DNA of 64,000 nucleotides from Paraburkholderia sp. BL23I1N1 (GCF_003610295.1 NZ_RAPV01000002.1:1116001-1180000), one strand, 5' to 3'. Shown: positions 52,101-61,773, counted from the first letter of the stretch. Notes: a model not told the origin generated them from the sequence alone. Translations and numbers: made by a program.

Positions 52101-53264
52101 TCACGACCCAACAACCCGCACCGGCGCACGCCGCCTTTCCCACCACGCAGCACCAAGAAACGCAAACGCAGCAACCAGAAGCACCCCAACCATCGCATCA
52201 TTCCCGGCCCCCTTCATCAAGGCACCGGCCACAAGCGGCCCACCAAAACTGGCCGCGCTCCAAGACGCCCCCACGAGTGAACTCGCCGACACCAGCGCGA
52301 CGCCACGAAACCGCTCGCCACACGCAACCAGCGACAGCGTATAAATCGCCCCGGCCGCAGCGCCGAGCACATACAGCAAAGGCCAGCACAACCACGGCGA
52401 ATTCATCGCCCAAGGCAGCAACGGCAGCAACACCACAACGATCACACCGCAGCCAACATGCACACGCTCGCGCCCAAGCCTGTCCGCGAGCCAGCCAATC
52501 GGAAACTGCATGGTCGTGTCACCGAGCAGCAGGGCCGACGCAAACAGCACAGCCACCTCGCTAGTAACGCCGTGCGCCATCGCGAAGAGCGGCAGCAATG
52601 ACAGCGCGATCGTGTCGAACAACGCAAAAAAACCCGTACCGATGACGAGCGCCGGCATCTGCGGCAGCACATGGCGCCAGCTACCGTGCGCCGCGTGTTC
52701 ATCTTCCGACGCTCGCGGCGTCTTGCGGATGCTGGCAAGCGCCGGCAAAGCCAGCAGGAAAAGCGCGCCGCAAATCAGAAAGCGCCAGTGCATGAAATCG
52801 GCGATCTGGCTCACCAGCACCGGACCCGACATCTGGAACAGCGTGAAATTGGTCGCATAGATGGCGATGACCCGCCCGCGGGTGGCATCATCGGCGAGCT
52901 GGTTGACCCATGCTTCGCTGATCGTGAAGAGCAGCATCAGCGCCGCGCCGCAGAGGACGCGCAACACCGCCCATAGCCACAGGTTCGCGGTGAGCTGCAT
53001 CAGCGCGGTGGCGAGCCCAACCACCAGCACCGCGCCGACGATCACCTGGCGGCCACCGAAGCGCGCCGCGACCCAACCGGCCAACGGCACGACGATCAGG
53101 CCACCGCCCGCTTGCGCGGCGGTCAGCAAACCGACCACGTCGGTGCCATAGCCGGCTTGCGTTAGCGCAAGGGCGGTGAGGGGCAGCGTGGCGCCACTGC
53201 CGAGTCCGACGACAGCAACGCTCAGGATCAGCGCGAGGAAATCGCGTGTGAAGATGACTTTCAT
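52101..53264 (-). CDS. MFS transporter
   Basis: 387 residues with 12 hydrophobic segments. The first half has VAARFGGRQVIVGAVLVVGL and the second GWLADRLGRERVHVG, the family loop motif. It resembles YcaD/YfkF-type drug or metabolite exporters (the segment AWVNQLADDATRGRVIAIYA is typical), but the substrate cannot be given. The start at 53264 is preceded only by a weak site. It is in line with the next MFS gene on the same strand, 53 bp away. Confidence 0.85.
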   Translation of the reverse strand: MKVIFTRDFLALILSVAVVGLGSGATLPLTALALTQAGYGTDVVGLLTAAQAGGGLIVVPLAGWVAARFGGRQVIVGAVLVVGLATALMQLTANLWLWAVLRVLCGAALMLLFTISEAWVNQLADDATRGRVIAIYATNFTLFQMSGPVLVSQIADFMHWRFLICGALFLLALPALASIRKTPRASEDEHAAHGSWRHVLPQMPALVIGTGFFALFDTIALSLLPLFAMAHGVTSEVAVLFASALLLGDTTMQFPIGWLADRLGRERVHVGCGVIVVVLLPLLPWAMNSPWLCWPLLYVLGAAAGAIYTLSLVACGERFRGVALVSASSLVGASWSAASFGGPLVAGALMKGAGNDAMVGVLLVAAFAFLGAAWWERRRAPVRVVGS

Positions 53265-53317
53265 CGGCCGAGATGCTACTACGGCCTCGCGTCATTCGCA
53301 CCTGTGTGCGGATTGGG

Positions 53318-54484
53318 TTACCCGGCCACCGCCATCCGTTGCGCGCGCCGGTCGATCGACACCGACCACAGCGTCAGCGCCAGCGCACCGATCGAAGTTG
53401 CCACGCCGACCCACGGCAGCGTAGTGAGCGGTGCGCCCGCGCCGATCGCCATGCCACCTAGCCACGCGCCCGTTGCATTGCCAAGGTTGAACGCACCTTG
53501 GTTCAGAGTCGATGCCAGATTCGGCGCATGACTCGCACGGTCGACGATCAGCATTTGCAGCGGCGGCACGATCGCGAAGGCCAGAATACCCCACACGAAG
53601 ATCGTGATCATGGCCGGAATCTCGGCGTGCATCGTGCCGGTGAAAATGGTCAGGATCACGACGATCGCCAGCAGAAACGCGACCAGCGAGGGCATCAACC
53701 GCCAGTCCGCGAGCTTGCCGCCAAGCGTGCTGCCCACCGTCAGGCCGAGGCCGAACAGCAACAACACGAAGGTGACCGCGTGCGGCGTGAAACCGCTCAC
53801 GTCTTCGAGAATCGGCGTGATGTAGGTGAAGGTGGAAAACAGACTGGCCGACGCGAGCACGCTGATGCCGAGCACCATCAGCACTTGCGGGTTCTTCAGC
53901 ACGCTGAATTCGCGTACGAGGCTCGCCTTCTGCATCTCGATCTTCGCCGGCAGGCATACCGCGAGCGCGGCCGCAGCGAGAATGCCGATGCCGGTGACGG
54001 CCCAGAAGGTCGCGCGCCAGCCCACCGCCTGACCGAGCGCGGTGCCGAGCGGCACGCCGAGCACGTTGGCGAGCGTCAAGCCGGTGAACATCAGCGCAAT
54101 GGCCTGCGCGCGGCGGTTCGGCGCAACCAGACCGGCCGCGACTACCGAACCGATGCCGAAGAACGCGCCATGGCAAAACGCCGTGACGATGCGCGCGGCC
54201 ATCAGCACCGCGTAGCCCGGCGCGATCGCGCACAGCAGATTGCCGACGATGAAGACTCCGATCAGGCTCATCAACGCCTTCTTGCGCGGCATGTTGGCCA
54301 CGGCGATTGCGACGATCGGCGCGCCGATGGTGACGCCGAGCGCGTAAGCGGACACCAGCATGCCGGCCGCCGGGATCGATACGGACAGATCGCGGGCGAC
54401 ATCGGGCAGCAGGCCCATGATCACGAATTCAGTGGTACCGATTCCAAAAGCGGCAATGGCAAGGGCGAGCAGGGGTAAAGGCAT
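53318..54484 (-). CDS. MFS transporter (AraJ/YdhP-like DHA1 group)
   Basis: 388 residues starting MPLPLLALAIAAFGIGTTEF with 12 membrane segments. The markers GIGTTEFVIMGLLPDVARDL and FCHGAFFGIGSVVAAGLV are characteristic of the AraJ/PurR-efflux/YdhP group of sugar or drug exporters. The gene may be read together with the downstream MFS gene. Substrate unknown. Confidence 0.88.
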   Translation of the reverse strand: MPLPLLALAIAAFGIGTTEFVIMGLLPDVARDLSVSIPAAGMLVSAYALGVTIGAPIVAIAVANMPRKKALMSLIGVFIVGNLLCAIAPGYAVLMAARIVTAFCHGAFFGIGSVVAAGLVAPNRRAQAIALMFTGLTLANVLGVPLGTALGQAVGWRATFWAVTGIGILAAAALAVCLPAKIEMQKASLVREFSVLKNPQVLMVLGISVLASASLFSTFTYITPILEDVSGFTPHAVTFVLLLFGLGLTVGSTLGGKLADWRLMPSLVAFLLAIVVILTIFTGTMHAEIPAMITIFVWGILAFAIVPPLQMLIVDRASHAPNLASTLNQGAFNLGNATGAWLGGMAIGAGAPLTTLPWVGVATSIGALALTLWSVSIDRRAQRMAVAG

Positions 54485-54722
54485 GATGACGGAGCGTGAA
54501 TCGGCGCGACGGGAAGCGTCGTGCGGCAGGCGCGCATTTTTCGGGGCGAGAACGCATGCGCCATGCGAGGGGAAAACAGTAGGGGATTCTACCTAAGTCA
54601 AAACAGCCTTGCTGAGCGTCAAACGGGCTGTTGTTTTTTGCTGAATGCCATCTGGGCGCGCGCTTTGGCATGCCGCTTCGCCGTGCCGCTTCGTCGTGTG
54701 TTTCCAGCGGAATGGCGCCGTT

Positions 54723-55547
54723 TTATTGCTTGCTTTCGTCTGACCTGAAAGTGTTGCCGTGACGGCCGGCACCTTCGGCGAAACGTGCGGCGCCTGCCAC
54801 GCCCTCGTCGAATACCGCCTGATAGCCGCCCGCGCCTTCGCGCTGCAGCGCCAGGGCGAGATCCTCCAGCGTGCTGTTTGCCAATGCGGAGTGGTGGTCC
54901 GCCAGCAGCGCCGCCTGCGGAAAGGCCGCCAGTTCGGCGGCCAGTTGTTCCGCCGCCGCGCGTGCCTCGCCCTTTTTCACGACGCGGTTGGCGAGACCGA
55001 TGCTGAGCGCTTCCTGCGCCTCCACCGCGCGACCGGTCAGAATCAGGTCGAGCGCCCGCGACAGCCCGATCAGACGCGGCAAGCGGATCGTGCCGCCATC
55101 GATCAGCGGAATCCCGACGCGCCGGCAGAACACGCCGAGCACGGCGTCTTCTTCGACAACGCGCAGATCGCACATTGCGGCCAGTTCGAGGCCGCCCGCG
55201 ACCGCATACCCGGCGATCGCGGCGATCACCGGCTTGCTGAAGTTCATGCGCGTCGGCCCCATCGGGCCGGGACCGCTGCCGTCGGCGTGCAGTTCATTGC
55301 GGCGGGTCCCGTCGGCGAGCGCGGTGAGATCCGCGCCGGCGCAGAAGGTGCCGCCCGCCCCGAACAACACGGCCGCGCGCCATGCCGGCTCGGCTTCAAA
55401 GCGCAGGAAGGCGGCGCTGAGCGCTTCCGCGGTAGGACGGTCGACGGCATTACGCCGCAGGGGCCGTTCGAGCACGATGGTGGCAACACCGGTATCCTCG
55501 TCGGCTTCGATGCGCACGTGTTCATTCAGATATTGCGGGATTATCAT
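54723..55547 (-). CDS. Enoyl-CoA hydratase (crotonase) family protein
   Basis: 274 residues. Oxyanion-hole motifs AGGTFCAGADLTALADGT and IAGYAVAGGLELAAMCDLRV are clear; the hydratase Glu positions lie in FCRRVGIPLIDGGTIRLPRL, where the first Glu is replaced and the second is an Asp. Activity may be isomerase- or lyase-like. It is monocistronic and no other beta-oxidation gene is adjacent. Confidence 0.88.
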   Translation of the reverse strand: MIIPQYLNEHVRIEADEDTGVATIVLERPLRRNAVDRPTAEALSAAFLRFEAEPAWRAAVLFGAGGTFCAGADLTALADGTRRNELHADGSGPGPMGPTRMNFSKPVIAAIAGYAVAGGLELAAMCDLRVVEEDAVLGVFCRRVGIPLIDGGTIRLPRLIGLSRALDLILTGRAVEAQEALSIGLANRVVKKGEARAAAEQLAAELAAFPQAALLADHHSALANSTLEDLALALQREGAGGYQAVFDEGVAGAARFAEGAGRHGNTFRSDESKQ

Positions 55548-55636
55548 CGTTGTGTCCGTAAAGGTTCGCGTCCGGCCGCTGATGCCGGGTGCTCATGCAG
55601 TGTGCTCATGCACGCTGACTAATACCGTTGGTTGTC

Positions 55637-56257
55637 ATGTTTCTTTCACAATCGGCTCGTAGCGTTAGCGCTCTTTTAACGCGCTGGCGTTTTTTAACTA
55701 GCTCATCGAGCCTGCCTTTGCCCTTATCAAATTCATCGCCCGCAGCCGCGCAGGCCTCTGCCGAGACGATCTGGACCGTGCCCTTGCACGACCATCCATG
55801 GTACGACCATGTGCGCCTGAGACGCGTCTTCGTGACTGACGGCACGCGCCATCAAGTGGTCATGGTCGACGCGCGCAAGTTGCTGGAGTGCGCGGATCGC
55901 GACAACACCGATTACGTGCTGAAGCCGGTTGCCGAATGGCATTCGGGCAAGGTGCGCGGCATCCGCGAGTTTCTCGATCCGGACAATCCGCGCATTCCGC
56001 CGATGCCCTACGTGACGATCTCGACGCGTCGTGCGCCGGGTCTGCTGGGCTGGACTGGTCTCGAGCGCGAAGGCGTCGTGGCGTTCCGCAACGGGCAGCA
56101 TCGCGCGCGCTATCTGGCCGATGCGGGCGCGCGCTGGTTTCCGGTTGAAGTGCATGAGCGCGAGGCGGCCTTGCTGCGCGAGATCTGCGGCGCACCGGAC
56201 GACGCGCGCACCGCGATTCGCCCGACCACGGTGGATGGCGGCGGCAGCAACGCCTAA
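55637..56257 (+). CDS. Plasmid fertility inhibition factor family protein
   Basis: 206 residues. After a hydrophobic/Ser-rich N-terminus, the conserved part is IWTVPLHDHPWYDHVRLRRV, MVDARKLLECADRDNTDYVL, GIREFLDPDNPRIPPMPYVT and FRNGQHRARYLADAG. I know this pattern from proteins annotated as plasmid fertility inhibition factors (FiwA-like), some of which block conjugative transfer of other plasmids. The QHRARYL motif is reminiscent of a ParB-like or nucleotide fold. The gene stands alone on the chromosome. ATG 55637 is chosen over TTG 55628. Confidence 0.7.
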   Translation: MFLSQSARSVSALLTRWRFLTSSSSLPLPLSNSSPAAAQASAETIWTVPLHDHPWYDHVRLRRVFVTDGTRHQVVMVDARKLLECADRDNTDYVLKPVAEWHSGKVRGIREFLDPDNPRIPPMPYVTISTRRAPGLLGWTGLEREGVVAFRNGQHRARYLADAGARWFPVEVHEREAALLREICGAPDDARTAIRPTTVDGGGSNA

Positions 56258-57272
56258 CTTCGCGCCTGCACGACATTGCACGACATTGCACGACATTGCA
56301 CGACATTGCGCGGCGTGCCGGCCTGCCATGCCGCGACGTTATCGAGCGTGGTCTGCGCGATCTCGTTCATCGCCTCACGCGTGAAGAATGCCTGGTGCGC
56401 GGTGACGATCACGTTCGGGAACATCAGCAGACGGGCCAGCACATCGTCCTGCAAGGGCAGGTTCGAATGGTCCTCGAAAAAGAGGCCGCCTTCTTCCTCG
56501 TACACGTCGAGCCCGAGATGGCCGAGCTGGCCGTCCTTCAGCGCACCGATCAGCGCATTGGCTTCAACCAGGCCGCCGCGCCCGGTATTGATCAGCATCG
56601 CGCCACGCTTCATTTTCGCGAGCGCAGGGCCGTCGATCAGATGGTACGTGGCGGGCACCAACGGACAATGCAGGCTGACGATGTCGCTTTCGGCCAGCAG
56701 CGTGTCGAGTGGCACGTAGCGCGCGCCGAGCGCGAGCAGATCCTCAGCCGGTGTGCCGGGATCGTGGGCCAGTACCTGCATGCCGAAGCCCGCCATGATG
56801 CGGCCGAACACGCGGCCGATCATGCCGGTGCCGATCACGCCCGCAGTCTTGCCGTGCAGGTCGAAGCCGAGCAGCCCATGCAGCGAGAAATCGCCTTCAC
56901 GGGTGCGCGCGGCAAGCGTCGGTTCAGCGCGAGAATCAGACCGGCCGCATGTTCGGCGACCGCGTGCGGCGAGTAAGCCGGCACGCGTGCAACCGTCATG
57001 CCGAGCCGCTCGGCCGTGGCCAGGTCGACGTGATTGAAACCCGCCGAGCGCAGCGCGATCATGTGTGTGCCGCCGACATGGAGGCGTTCCAGGACGGCGG
57101 CGTCGACGTTGTCGTTGACGAACGGGCAGACCACTTCATAGCCGTGCGCGAGGATCGCGGTTTCGACATCGAGATGCGATTCCTGGAAGTGCAGTTCATA
57201 GCGATGCGTGCCGTTAGCCTCGGCGAACGTGTCGTTGTCGTATTGGCGACTGCTGAACAGGATTATGCGCAT
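56254..57272 (-). pseudogene. ldhA: D-lactate dehydrogenase-like 2-hydroxyacid dehydrogenase, frameshifted
   Basis: The N-terminal part (56835-57272) starts [20 protein letters not shown] and includes LRSAGFNHVDLATAERLGMT and AVAEHAAGLILALNRRLPRA, then loses homology. The C-terminal part (down to 56254) continues in another frame as ARTREGDFSLHGLLGFDLHG, VIGTGMIGRVFGRIM, TGRGGLVEANALIGALKDGQ and ending with the catalytic region DVYEEEGGLFFED and VTAHQAFFT. The break is near 56925 in GC-rich repeats. A joined protein of about 330 residues would be a normal fermentative LdhA. The last codons run into a 10-bp tandem repeat. Confidence 0.8.
56271..56310. repeat. 10-bp tandem repeat, four copies
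   Basis: The unit cgacattgca is repeated at 56271, 56281, 56291 and 56301 (last copy ends g). It covers the 3' end of the ldhA-like frame (PRNVVQCRAMSCNVVQARS tail). Since 10 is not a multiple of 3, copy-number change shifts the reading frame of the C-terminus. Confidence 0.9.
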
Positions 57273-57374
57273 GAATGGCTCCGAAGGGTGCGTACTGGTA
57301 CGGCGAATGCGGGCTTACGGCGTGGCATGCGAGCAGTTCAGTATATCGGCCCTTTATGGTAATCATCGCGGCTT

Positions 57375-58217
57375 GGGTTCTGGTGCAAATAGGCTCGGCG
57401 AATCGGTTAAAGTATCCAGCCTAACAATCTGGTGGTCGGTGATGAGCAAGCGCAAAGGCCTGGAGGCGTTGTTTGATGGGCGGCATTTTGATCGGGAGGT
57501 CATCATTCTCTGCGTGCGCTGGTACCTTCGCTACAAGCTCAGCCTGCGCGATATCGTCGAGATGATGGCCGAGCGCGGTTTGTCGCTGGTGCACACCACG
57601 ATCATGCGTTGGGTGAAGCGCTTCACGCCGGAGTTCGTCAAGCGTTGGAATCGTTTTGGCATACCCACAGGACCGTCATGGCGTGTTGACGAAACCTACC
57701 TGAAGGTTCGTGGCAAATGGGTTTATCTGTACCGTGCAGTAGATCGAGCCGGCCAGACGGTAGACTTCATGCTCAGAGCAAAGCGCGACGTGGCCGCGGC
57801 CAAAGCCTTTTTCAGCAAGGCAATCAAACATCAGGGCCAGCCGCCGGAGACGATCACGCTCGATGGGTATGCCGCCTCGCACCGCGCCGTGCGCGAGATG
57901 AAGGCCGATGGCCTGCTGCCTGAGGACACGAATATCCGGTCCTCGAAATACCTGAACAATCTGATCGAGCAGGACCATCGAAACATCAAGTCCAGAACGA
58001 ACGTGATGCTCGGTTTCAAACGATTCAGGAATGCCGTGACCACGATTTCAGGCATCGAATTGATGCATCGCATTCGCGAGGGTCAGTTCAACTTCTCCAT
58101 GCTCGGGCTTAAAGATACAGCTGCGCTCGCTGTCTGGAATGCTGTCCTGTTCAATCGATAAGGTATCCATATCTATTGGAAAAATCTCGGCCTGACCAGC
58201 CATTTGCACCAGAGCCC
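57375..58217 (+). mobile_element. IS6-family insertion sequence, copy 2
   Basis: 843 bp with ends GGGTTCTGGTGCAAAT (57375-57390) and ATTTGCACCAGAGCCC (58202-58217), inverted with one mismatch. It carries one transposase gene. The adjoining 8-mers (cgcggctt and gtttgccg) are not a duplication. The right side cuts a TonB-receptor gene; the left side is the ldhA upstream region. This suggests an IS6-mediated deletion of the rest of that receptor gene and its neighbours. Confidence 0.8.
57442..58161 (+). CDS. IS6-family DDE transposase
   Basis: 239 residues starting [23 protein letters not shown] segment [20 protein letters not shown]; catalytic residues D in [12 protein letters not shown] in [14 protein letters not shown] and E in [19 protein letters not shown]. 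This is the common IS6/IS26 subtype with the NxxEQDHRxIK motif. It is intact. The upstream extension to 57208 is not native. The enzyme differs from the copy at 431-1162. Confidence 0.93.
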   Translation: MSKRKGLEALFDGRHFDREVIILCVRWYLRYKLSLRDIVEMMAERGLSLVHTTIMRWVKRFTPEFVKRWNRFGIPTGPSWRVDETYLKVRGKWVYLYRAVDRAGQTVDFMLRAKRDVAAAKAFFSKAIKHQGQPPETITLDGYAASHRAVREMKADGLLPEDTNIRSSKYLNNLIEQDHRNIKSRTNVMLGFKRFRNAVTTISGIELMHRIREGQFNFSMLGLKDTAALAVWNAVLFNR

Positions 58218-58443
58218 GTTTGCCGACGAGCCCGACTGATGCCGCGTTTGCCGCGTCTTTCACTTTGATCTCCGACAGCGTGACGTCGGGTTTCACATCG
58301 GCCTGTACCGCGACGCTTGTCGCTTGCGTGTCGTTCGCTGGTTGTGACACCTGCGCGTACGCATGGCCCGCAGTTGCTGCGCAAAATATGCCCTTGACTG
58401 TCACTGTGATCGCACGCTGCCTCGTGCCCGTTGTCCACACCAT
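58218..58443 (-). pseudogene. TonB-dependent receptor, N-terminal stub
   Basis: About 75 residues: MVWTTGTRQRAITVTVKGIF followed by CAATAGHAYAQ (signal peptide cleavage near AYA|Q) and a mature start with QADVKPDVTLSEIKVKDAAN. The TLSEIKVKDA segment is the conserved start of the plug of FecA/FhuA-type siderophore receptors. The gene is cut at 58217 by the IS6 element, so plug and barrel are missing. Upstream context (58444-58640) holds no other gene. Confidence 0.7.
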
Positions 58444-58640
58444 CTTCTGCTGCTCCGTTTTCTTGGCAGCCTGCTCGGCCGGCCCGTTTGTCAAAGAGCG
58501 ACAGCCGTCCGGCCGCCGCCTCATTTGTCCCCGGTGAGCGTCGCACGCTTCAGTGGTGTGTCTCACTTCGTTGCATTGCGCACGAGTGTTTCGAGGATAT
58601 CGGCCGAAAGTTGCACCAGCTTGAAAACAGCCAGGCTACG

Positions 58641-60956
58641 TTAGCAGGCGCGCGAGACGTCGTATGTTTCGTGCGGTGCGAGAGCAAGAGCCTCGATGCC
58701 TGCGAAATCCAACGCTTCGAGGCAATGTCGCATGTCAGTCAGAAACGCGGTACATGTGGGGTGAGCGGTGATCATTTTTTCTATCCATCGCTCTATGTCA
58801 GTCAGGCGTCCGTCCTTCGCAAGAACGGCCAGTTCCCGACGATCGCTCTCTGGAGGAACGGCAACGGCGAATGCGTGTTTGCGTTGTGAGCGAATAGGAG
58901 CGGAACCGCCGGAAGAATGCTCTACGATGTTCGACGGCAACGCATCCTCATCTGCCGCAGATGGAACGATGAGTTCGAAGGTAAACGAGGTGCCGCGATG
59001 CGGCGCACTTGACACGCGCAAGTCGCCGCCCATGGTGTTGACAATGCGCTGCGCAATAATAAGGCCAAGCCCCGTGCTACCGTTCACAGCCTGTATCTGG
59101 CGAAAAGCCGTAAAGAGTTTCGACTGCGCTTCGATGTCAATGCCGATGCCGGTATCAGCGACTTCAAAACTCATGTGCCATTGATCGTGCTGCAGGCGCG
59201 CGCTCACCGTCATTGTGACGAAGCCGTCGCGGGTGAACTTGGATGCATTCGAGAGCAGATTGAGCAGTACCTGCTGCAACCGGCGTCCGTCGATCGTCAG
59301 CTGACGGGGCAGCGACGTCAGTGCCCGATACTTGAACTGGTTGTTTAGCTGCGCGCAAAGTGCGACCGCGTATTCGGCAATGTCATCGAGAAGTGCAGGC
59401 AGGTTGGTTGCGACCGGGGCGATCTCCAGCGGCTGCAACTCAGTTTTCGCGTACCCGACCAGTTCGTCGATCAGGCCGAGTTGATAGTTCACGCTGCGCT
59501 CGATTGCCTGGATCGGTCTCACCTGCCTGGAATCCGCGAGCTCCCGCAACTGTCCGGCATAACCCGTGATCGTAGCAAGCGGCGCACGGAGGTCGTGACT
59601 AACATAACCCAAGGTTTCGATCAGTTGCTGATTTTTCTTCTCGGCGTAGAGCAATGCCTCGTTCAACTCCAATGTGCGCTGCGCAACCTGTTCGCGTAGG
59701 CGGTCGTGTTCGGTTCTTTGCCAGTCTGCGAGTTCGGTTCTTGCCGCGATTCGCTGCTTTCCGATGTGGTTTATCCACGCTGCAAGCACAATGAGGTTGG
59801 TGGCCAAACCAATGATTGCAACGACGGGGTCCGGATGAATGTCGGACTTCAACCAGACGAGCACTGTCGGCAAGGAGCCAAGCGTTTCGACCATGCGCAA
59901 CGCAAAGCTGAACAGCGAAAAGATCATGACGAGCAGCATGATCCGCGCGGTGGGGGTCGCCTGACGCGCGAGGTGTGCAGCGATAATCACCGTGAAGACG
60001 CCGAACAGCGCATTGACATATACGCCGACTTGCGCGAACACGAACAGATTGCCGAATGCGGCGCCTATTGCTGCAACGCACTCCAGCAACGCAAAGCCGA
60101 ACAGTACGTAGTGTGCGGGCAGGTTTGCCTTTTCGCTGCGCGAGATGCGCAAGATAAAGGCAATGAACAGCAGCACGGCAGTACATCCGAGCACCGTCAC
60201 GCTTCTCGCGCTCCATTCAGTCGCGAGAGGCCACAGGTATTGCTTCGTATAGCCGCGATCCGCGGCTTCGAACAGCGCTGTCATCGCGCACAGCGCAGAT
60301 AGTACAAGAAACGAGACACTGCGGGAAAAATAGGCGATGAGCAGCGCGCACCACGCCAGTGCGAGCGTTCCGCCAATCAATCCGCCGTCCCAGAGCGCTG
60401 CGCGTTTCTCCAGCGCGTCGTATGCCGCTGCGGAATACAGCTTTGGTTGCAGCGTGAGCGCGGTATCGCTGGCTACCCGGATGAGAAAAAGGCGTTGTTC
60501 GCCGGGAGCAAGCGTGAAATCGACCAACGGATACCGCGACGAAAACGACTGGGACGCGGGGCGGACGGGATCGATGCCGTCATGTGTCCAGTGGCCGCTA
60601 TAACCGGTGTAAAAGTCCACTTTCTGGAGGCGTGCGTCCTGGAACACGAGCACGAGCGGGAGGGCTGCTGAACCGTGGTTGCTCACCGCCACGCGGAGCC
60701 ACCACGCCGAGTGAGTGAAACCCGGTTTCAGCCGACTCTGCTGCATGGGACGAAAGCCTTGCGTGGCTCCCGCGGACAGCATGAGGATGTCGTCCAGGCT
60801 CAGCTTGCCCGAGGTGTCTTCGAATACCTGCGCCTGGTCCAGGGCGGGAATCCCTTGTGTCCGTGCCCCAGTGGTGTCGAGATCAACGGCAAAAGAATGG
60901 GTGGTCCACCAGCACAGAAACAAGAACAGTAAGCGGAGCCACCGGGTCGTAGTCAT
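58641..60956 (-). CDS. 7TMR-DISM hybrid-type sensor histidine kinase
   Basis: 771 residues: a signal/first helix (WLRLLFLFLCWWTTHSFA), a DISMED2 extracellular carbohydrate-binding-like domain (about 40-165), seven membrane helices (about 190-400), a coiled linker, HisKA with H454 in LGYVSHDLRAPLATITGYAG, an HATPase domain (N box LLNLLSNASKFTRDG, G1 DTGIGIDIE, G2 GSTGLGLIIAQRI) and a ~100-residue C-terminal tail with no receiver domain. It starts at 60956, 7 bp after the response regulator gene, with which it must work. The C-terminal tail (RRELAVLAKDGRLTDIERWI) may be a phosphatase or dimerisation part. Confidence 0.9.
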   Translation of the reverse strand: MTTTRWLRLLFLFLCWWTTHSFAVDLDTTGARTQGIPALDQAQVFEDTSGKLSLDDILMLSAGATQGFRPMQQSRLKPGFTHSAWWLRVAVSNHGSAALPLVLVFQDARLQKVDFYTGYSGHWTHDGIDPVRPASQSFSSRYPLVDFTLAPGEQRLFLIRVASDTALTLQPKLYSAAAYDALEKRAALWDGGLIGGTLALAWCALLIAYFSRSVSFLVLSALCAMTALFEAADRGYTKQYLWPLATEWSARSVTVLGCTAVLLFIAFILRISRSEKANLPAHYVLFGFALLECVAAIGAAFGNLFVFAQVGVYVNALFGVFTVIIAAHLARQATPTARIMLLVMIFSLFSFALRMVETLGSLPTVLVWLKSDIHPDPVVAIIGLATNLIVLAAWINHIGKQRIAARTELADWQRTEHDRLREQVAQRTLELNEALLYAEKKNQQLIETLGYVSHDLRAPLATITGYAGQLRELADSRQVRPIQAIERSVNYQLGLIDELVGYAKTELQPLEIAPVATNLPALLDDIAEYAVALCAQLNNQFKYRALTSLPRQLTIDGRRLQQVLLNLLSNASKFTRDGFVTMTVSARLQHDQWHMSFEVADTGIGIDIEAQSKLFTAFRQIQAVNGSTGLGLIIAQRIVNTMGGDLRVSSAPHRGTSFTFELIVPSAADEDALPSNIVEHSSGGSAPIRSQRKHAFAVAVPPESDRRELAVLAKDGRLTDIERWIEKMITAHPTCTAFLTDMRHCLEALDFAGIEALALAPHETYDVSRAC

Positions 60957-60963
60957 GACGTCA

Positions 60964-61773
60964 TCACTCTGCCTCGAGGGCGGATTCCACAGTGTCAGCC
61001 AGATCCCTGCTGCGAAATTCCCCCCGATAGGTCGACGGGGGCATACCGAATCGTTCGCGAAACGCCGTGGCAAAGTTCGCGGCACTGGAAAAGCCAATTT
61101 CTTCAGCGATGCTGGCGATACTCAATGACGTGCTGCTCAACAGCCTCTGTGCAATCCGCAGGCGCTCGTCCCGGACATACTCGAATACGGTCTTGCCAAG
61201 GTTGTCCCGGAACGCACGCGACAGCCGTTTTTCATTGGTCCCCACCAGGCGCGCGAGCTGTTCGGCCGTTGGCGCGTCGCTCAGCTTCTGCGACAAATGC
61301 CGAATGGCCGCGCGAACAATGACGCCGTTGCCTGTGAAGTCCGAGGCGAATACTTCATCTTCGGTTTGCCGATTGCCGCGTGTCCGGGCGAGGTGAACGC
61401 GAATCCGTGCAAGTACCTCGTGCGGCTCGAAAGGCTTAAGCACGTAGTCCACGCCCCCGATTTCCAGACCGTTGATCCGATCGTGAAGGTCCCCAGCCAC
61501 GGTGAGAAAGATAACCGGAATCGCAGAGGTGCGGGGGTCCGCGGCAAGCAGCCGGCAGGCAGCGAATCCATCCATCCGCGGCATCCGCACGTCCATCAGG
61601 ATGAGGTCGGGTGAATTCGCCAGTGCTCGTTGATACGCCTGTGACCCGTCGAATCCGACGCTGATCCGGCATCCAGCGTTGCGCAATACGTCAATCAACA
61701 ATCGCAGCTGATCAGGCTGATCGTCTACCACAAGAAGATGGGCATCCGTGAGGGTGGTGTTTCGGGGCGGCAT
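60964..61773 (-). CDS. Response regulator with AraC-type output
   Basis: 269 residues. The receiver domain has VVDDQPDQLRLLIDVLRNAG and the phosphoacceptor D61 in LILMDVRMPRMDGF; the switch Thr and Lys are in IFLTVAGD and LKPFEPHEV. The C-terminus (about 160-255) is an AraC/XylS double HTH (SLSIASIAEEIGFSSAANFA, TAFRERFGMPPSTYRG). It is phosphorylated by the adjoining DISM kinase and probably activates the autotransporter gene 323 bp away in the opposite direction, though this is only inferred from position. Confidence 0.92.
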   Translation of the reverse strand: MPPRNTTLTDAHLLVVDDQPDQLRLLIDVLRNAGCRISVGFDGSQAYQRALANSPDLILMDVRMPRMDGFAACRLLAADPRTSAIPVIFLTVAGDLHDRINGLEIGGVDYVLKPFEPHEVLARIRVHLARTRGNRQTEDEVFASDFTGNGVIVRAAIRHLSQKLSDAPTAEQLARLVGTNEKRLSRAFRDNLGKTVFEYVRDERLRIAQRLLSSTSLSIASIAEEIGFSSAANFATAFRERFGMPPSTYRGEFRSRDLADTVESALEAE

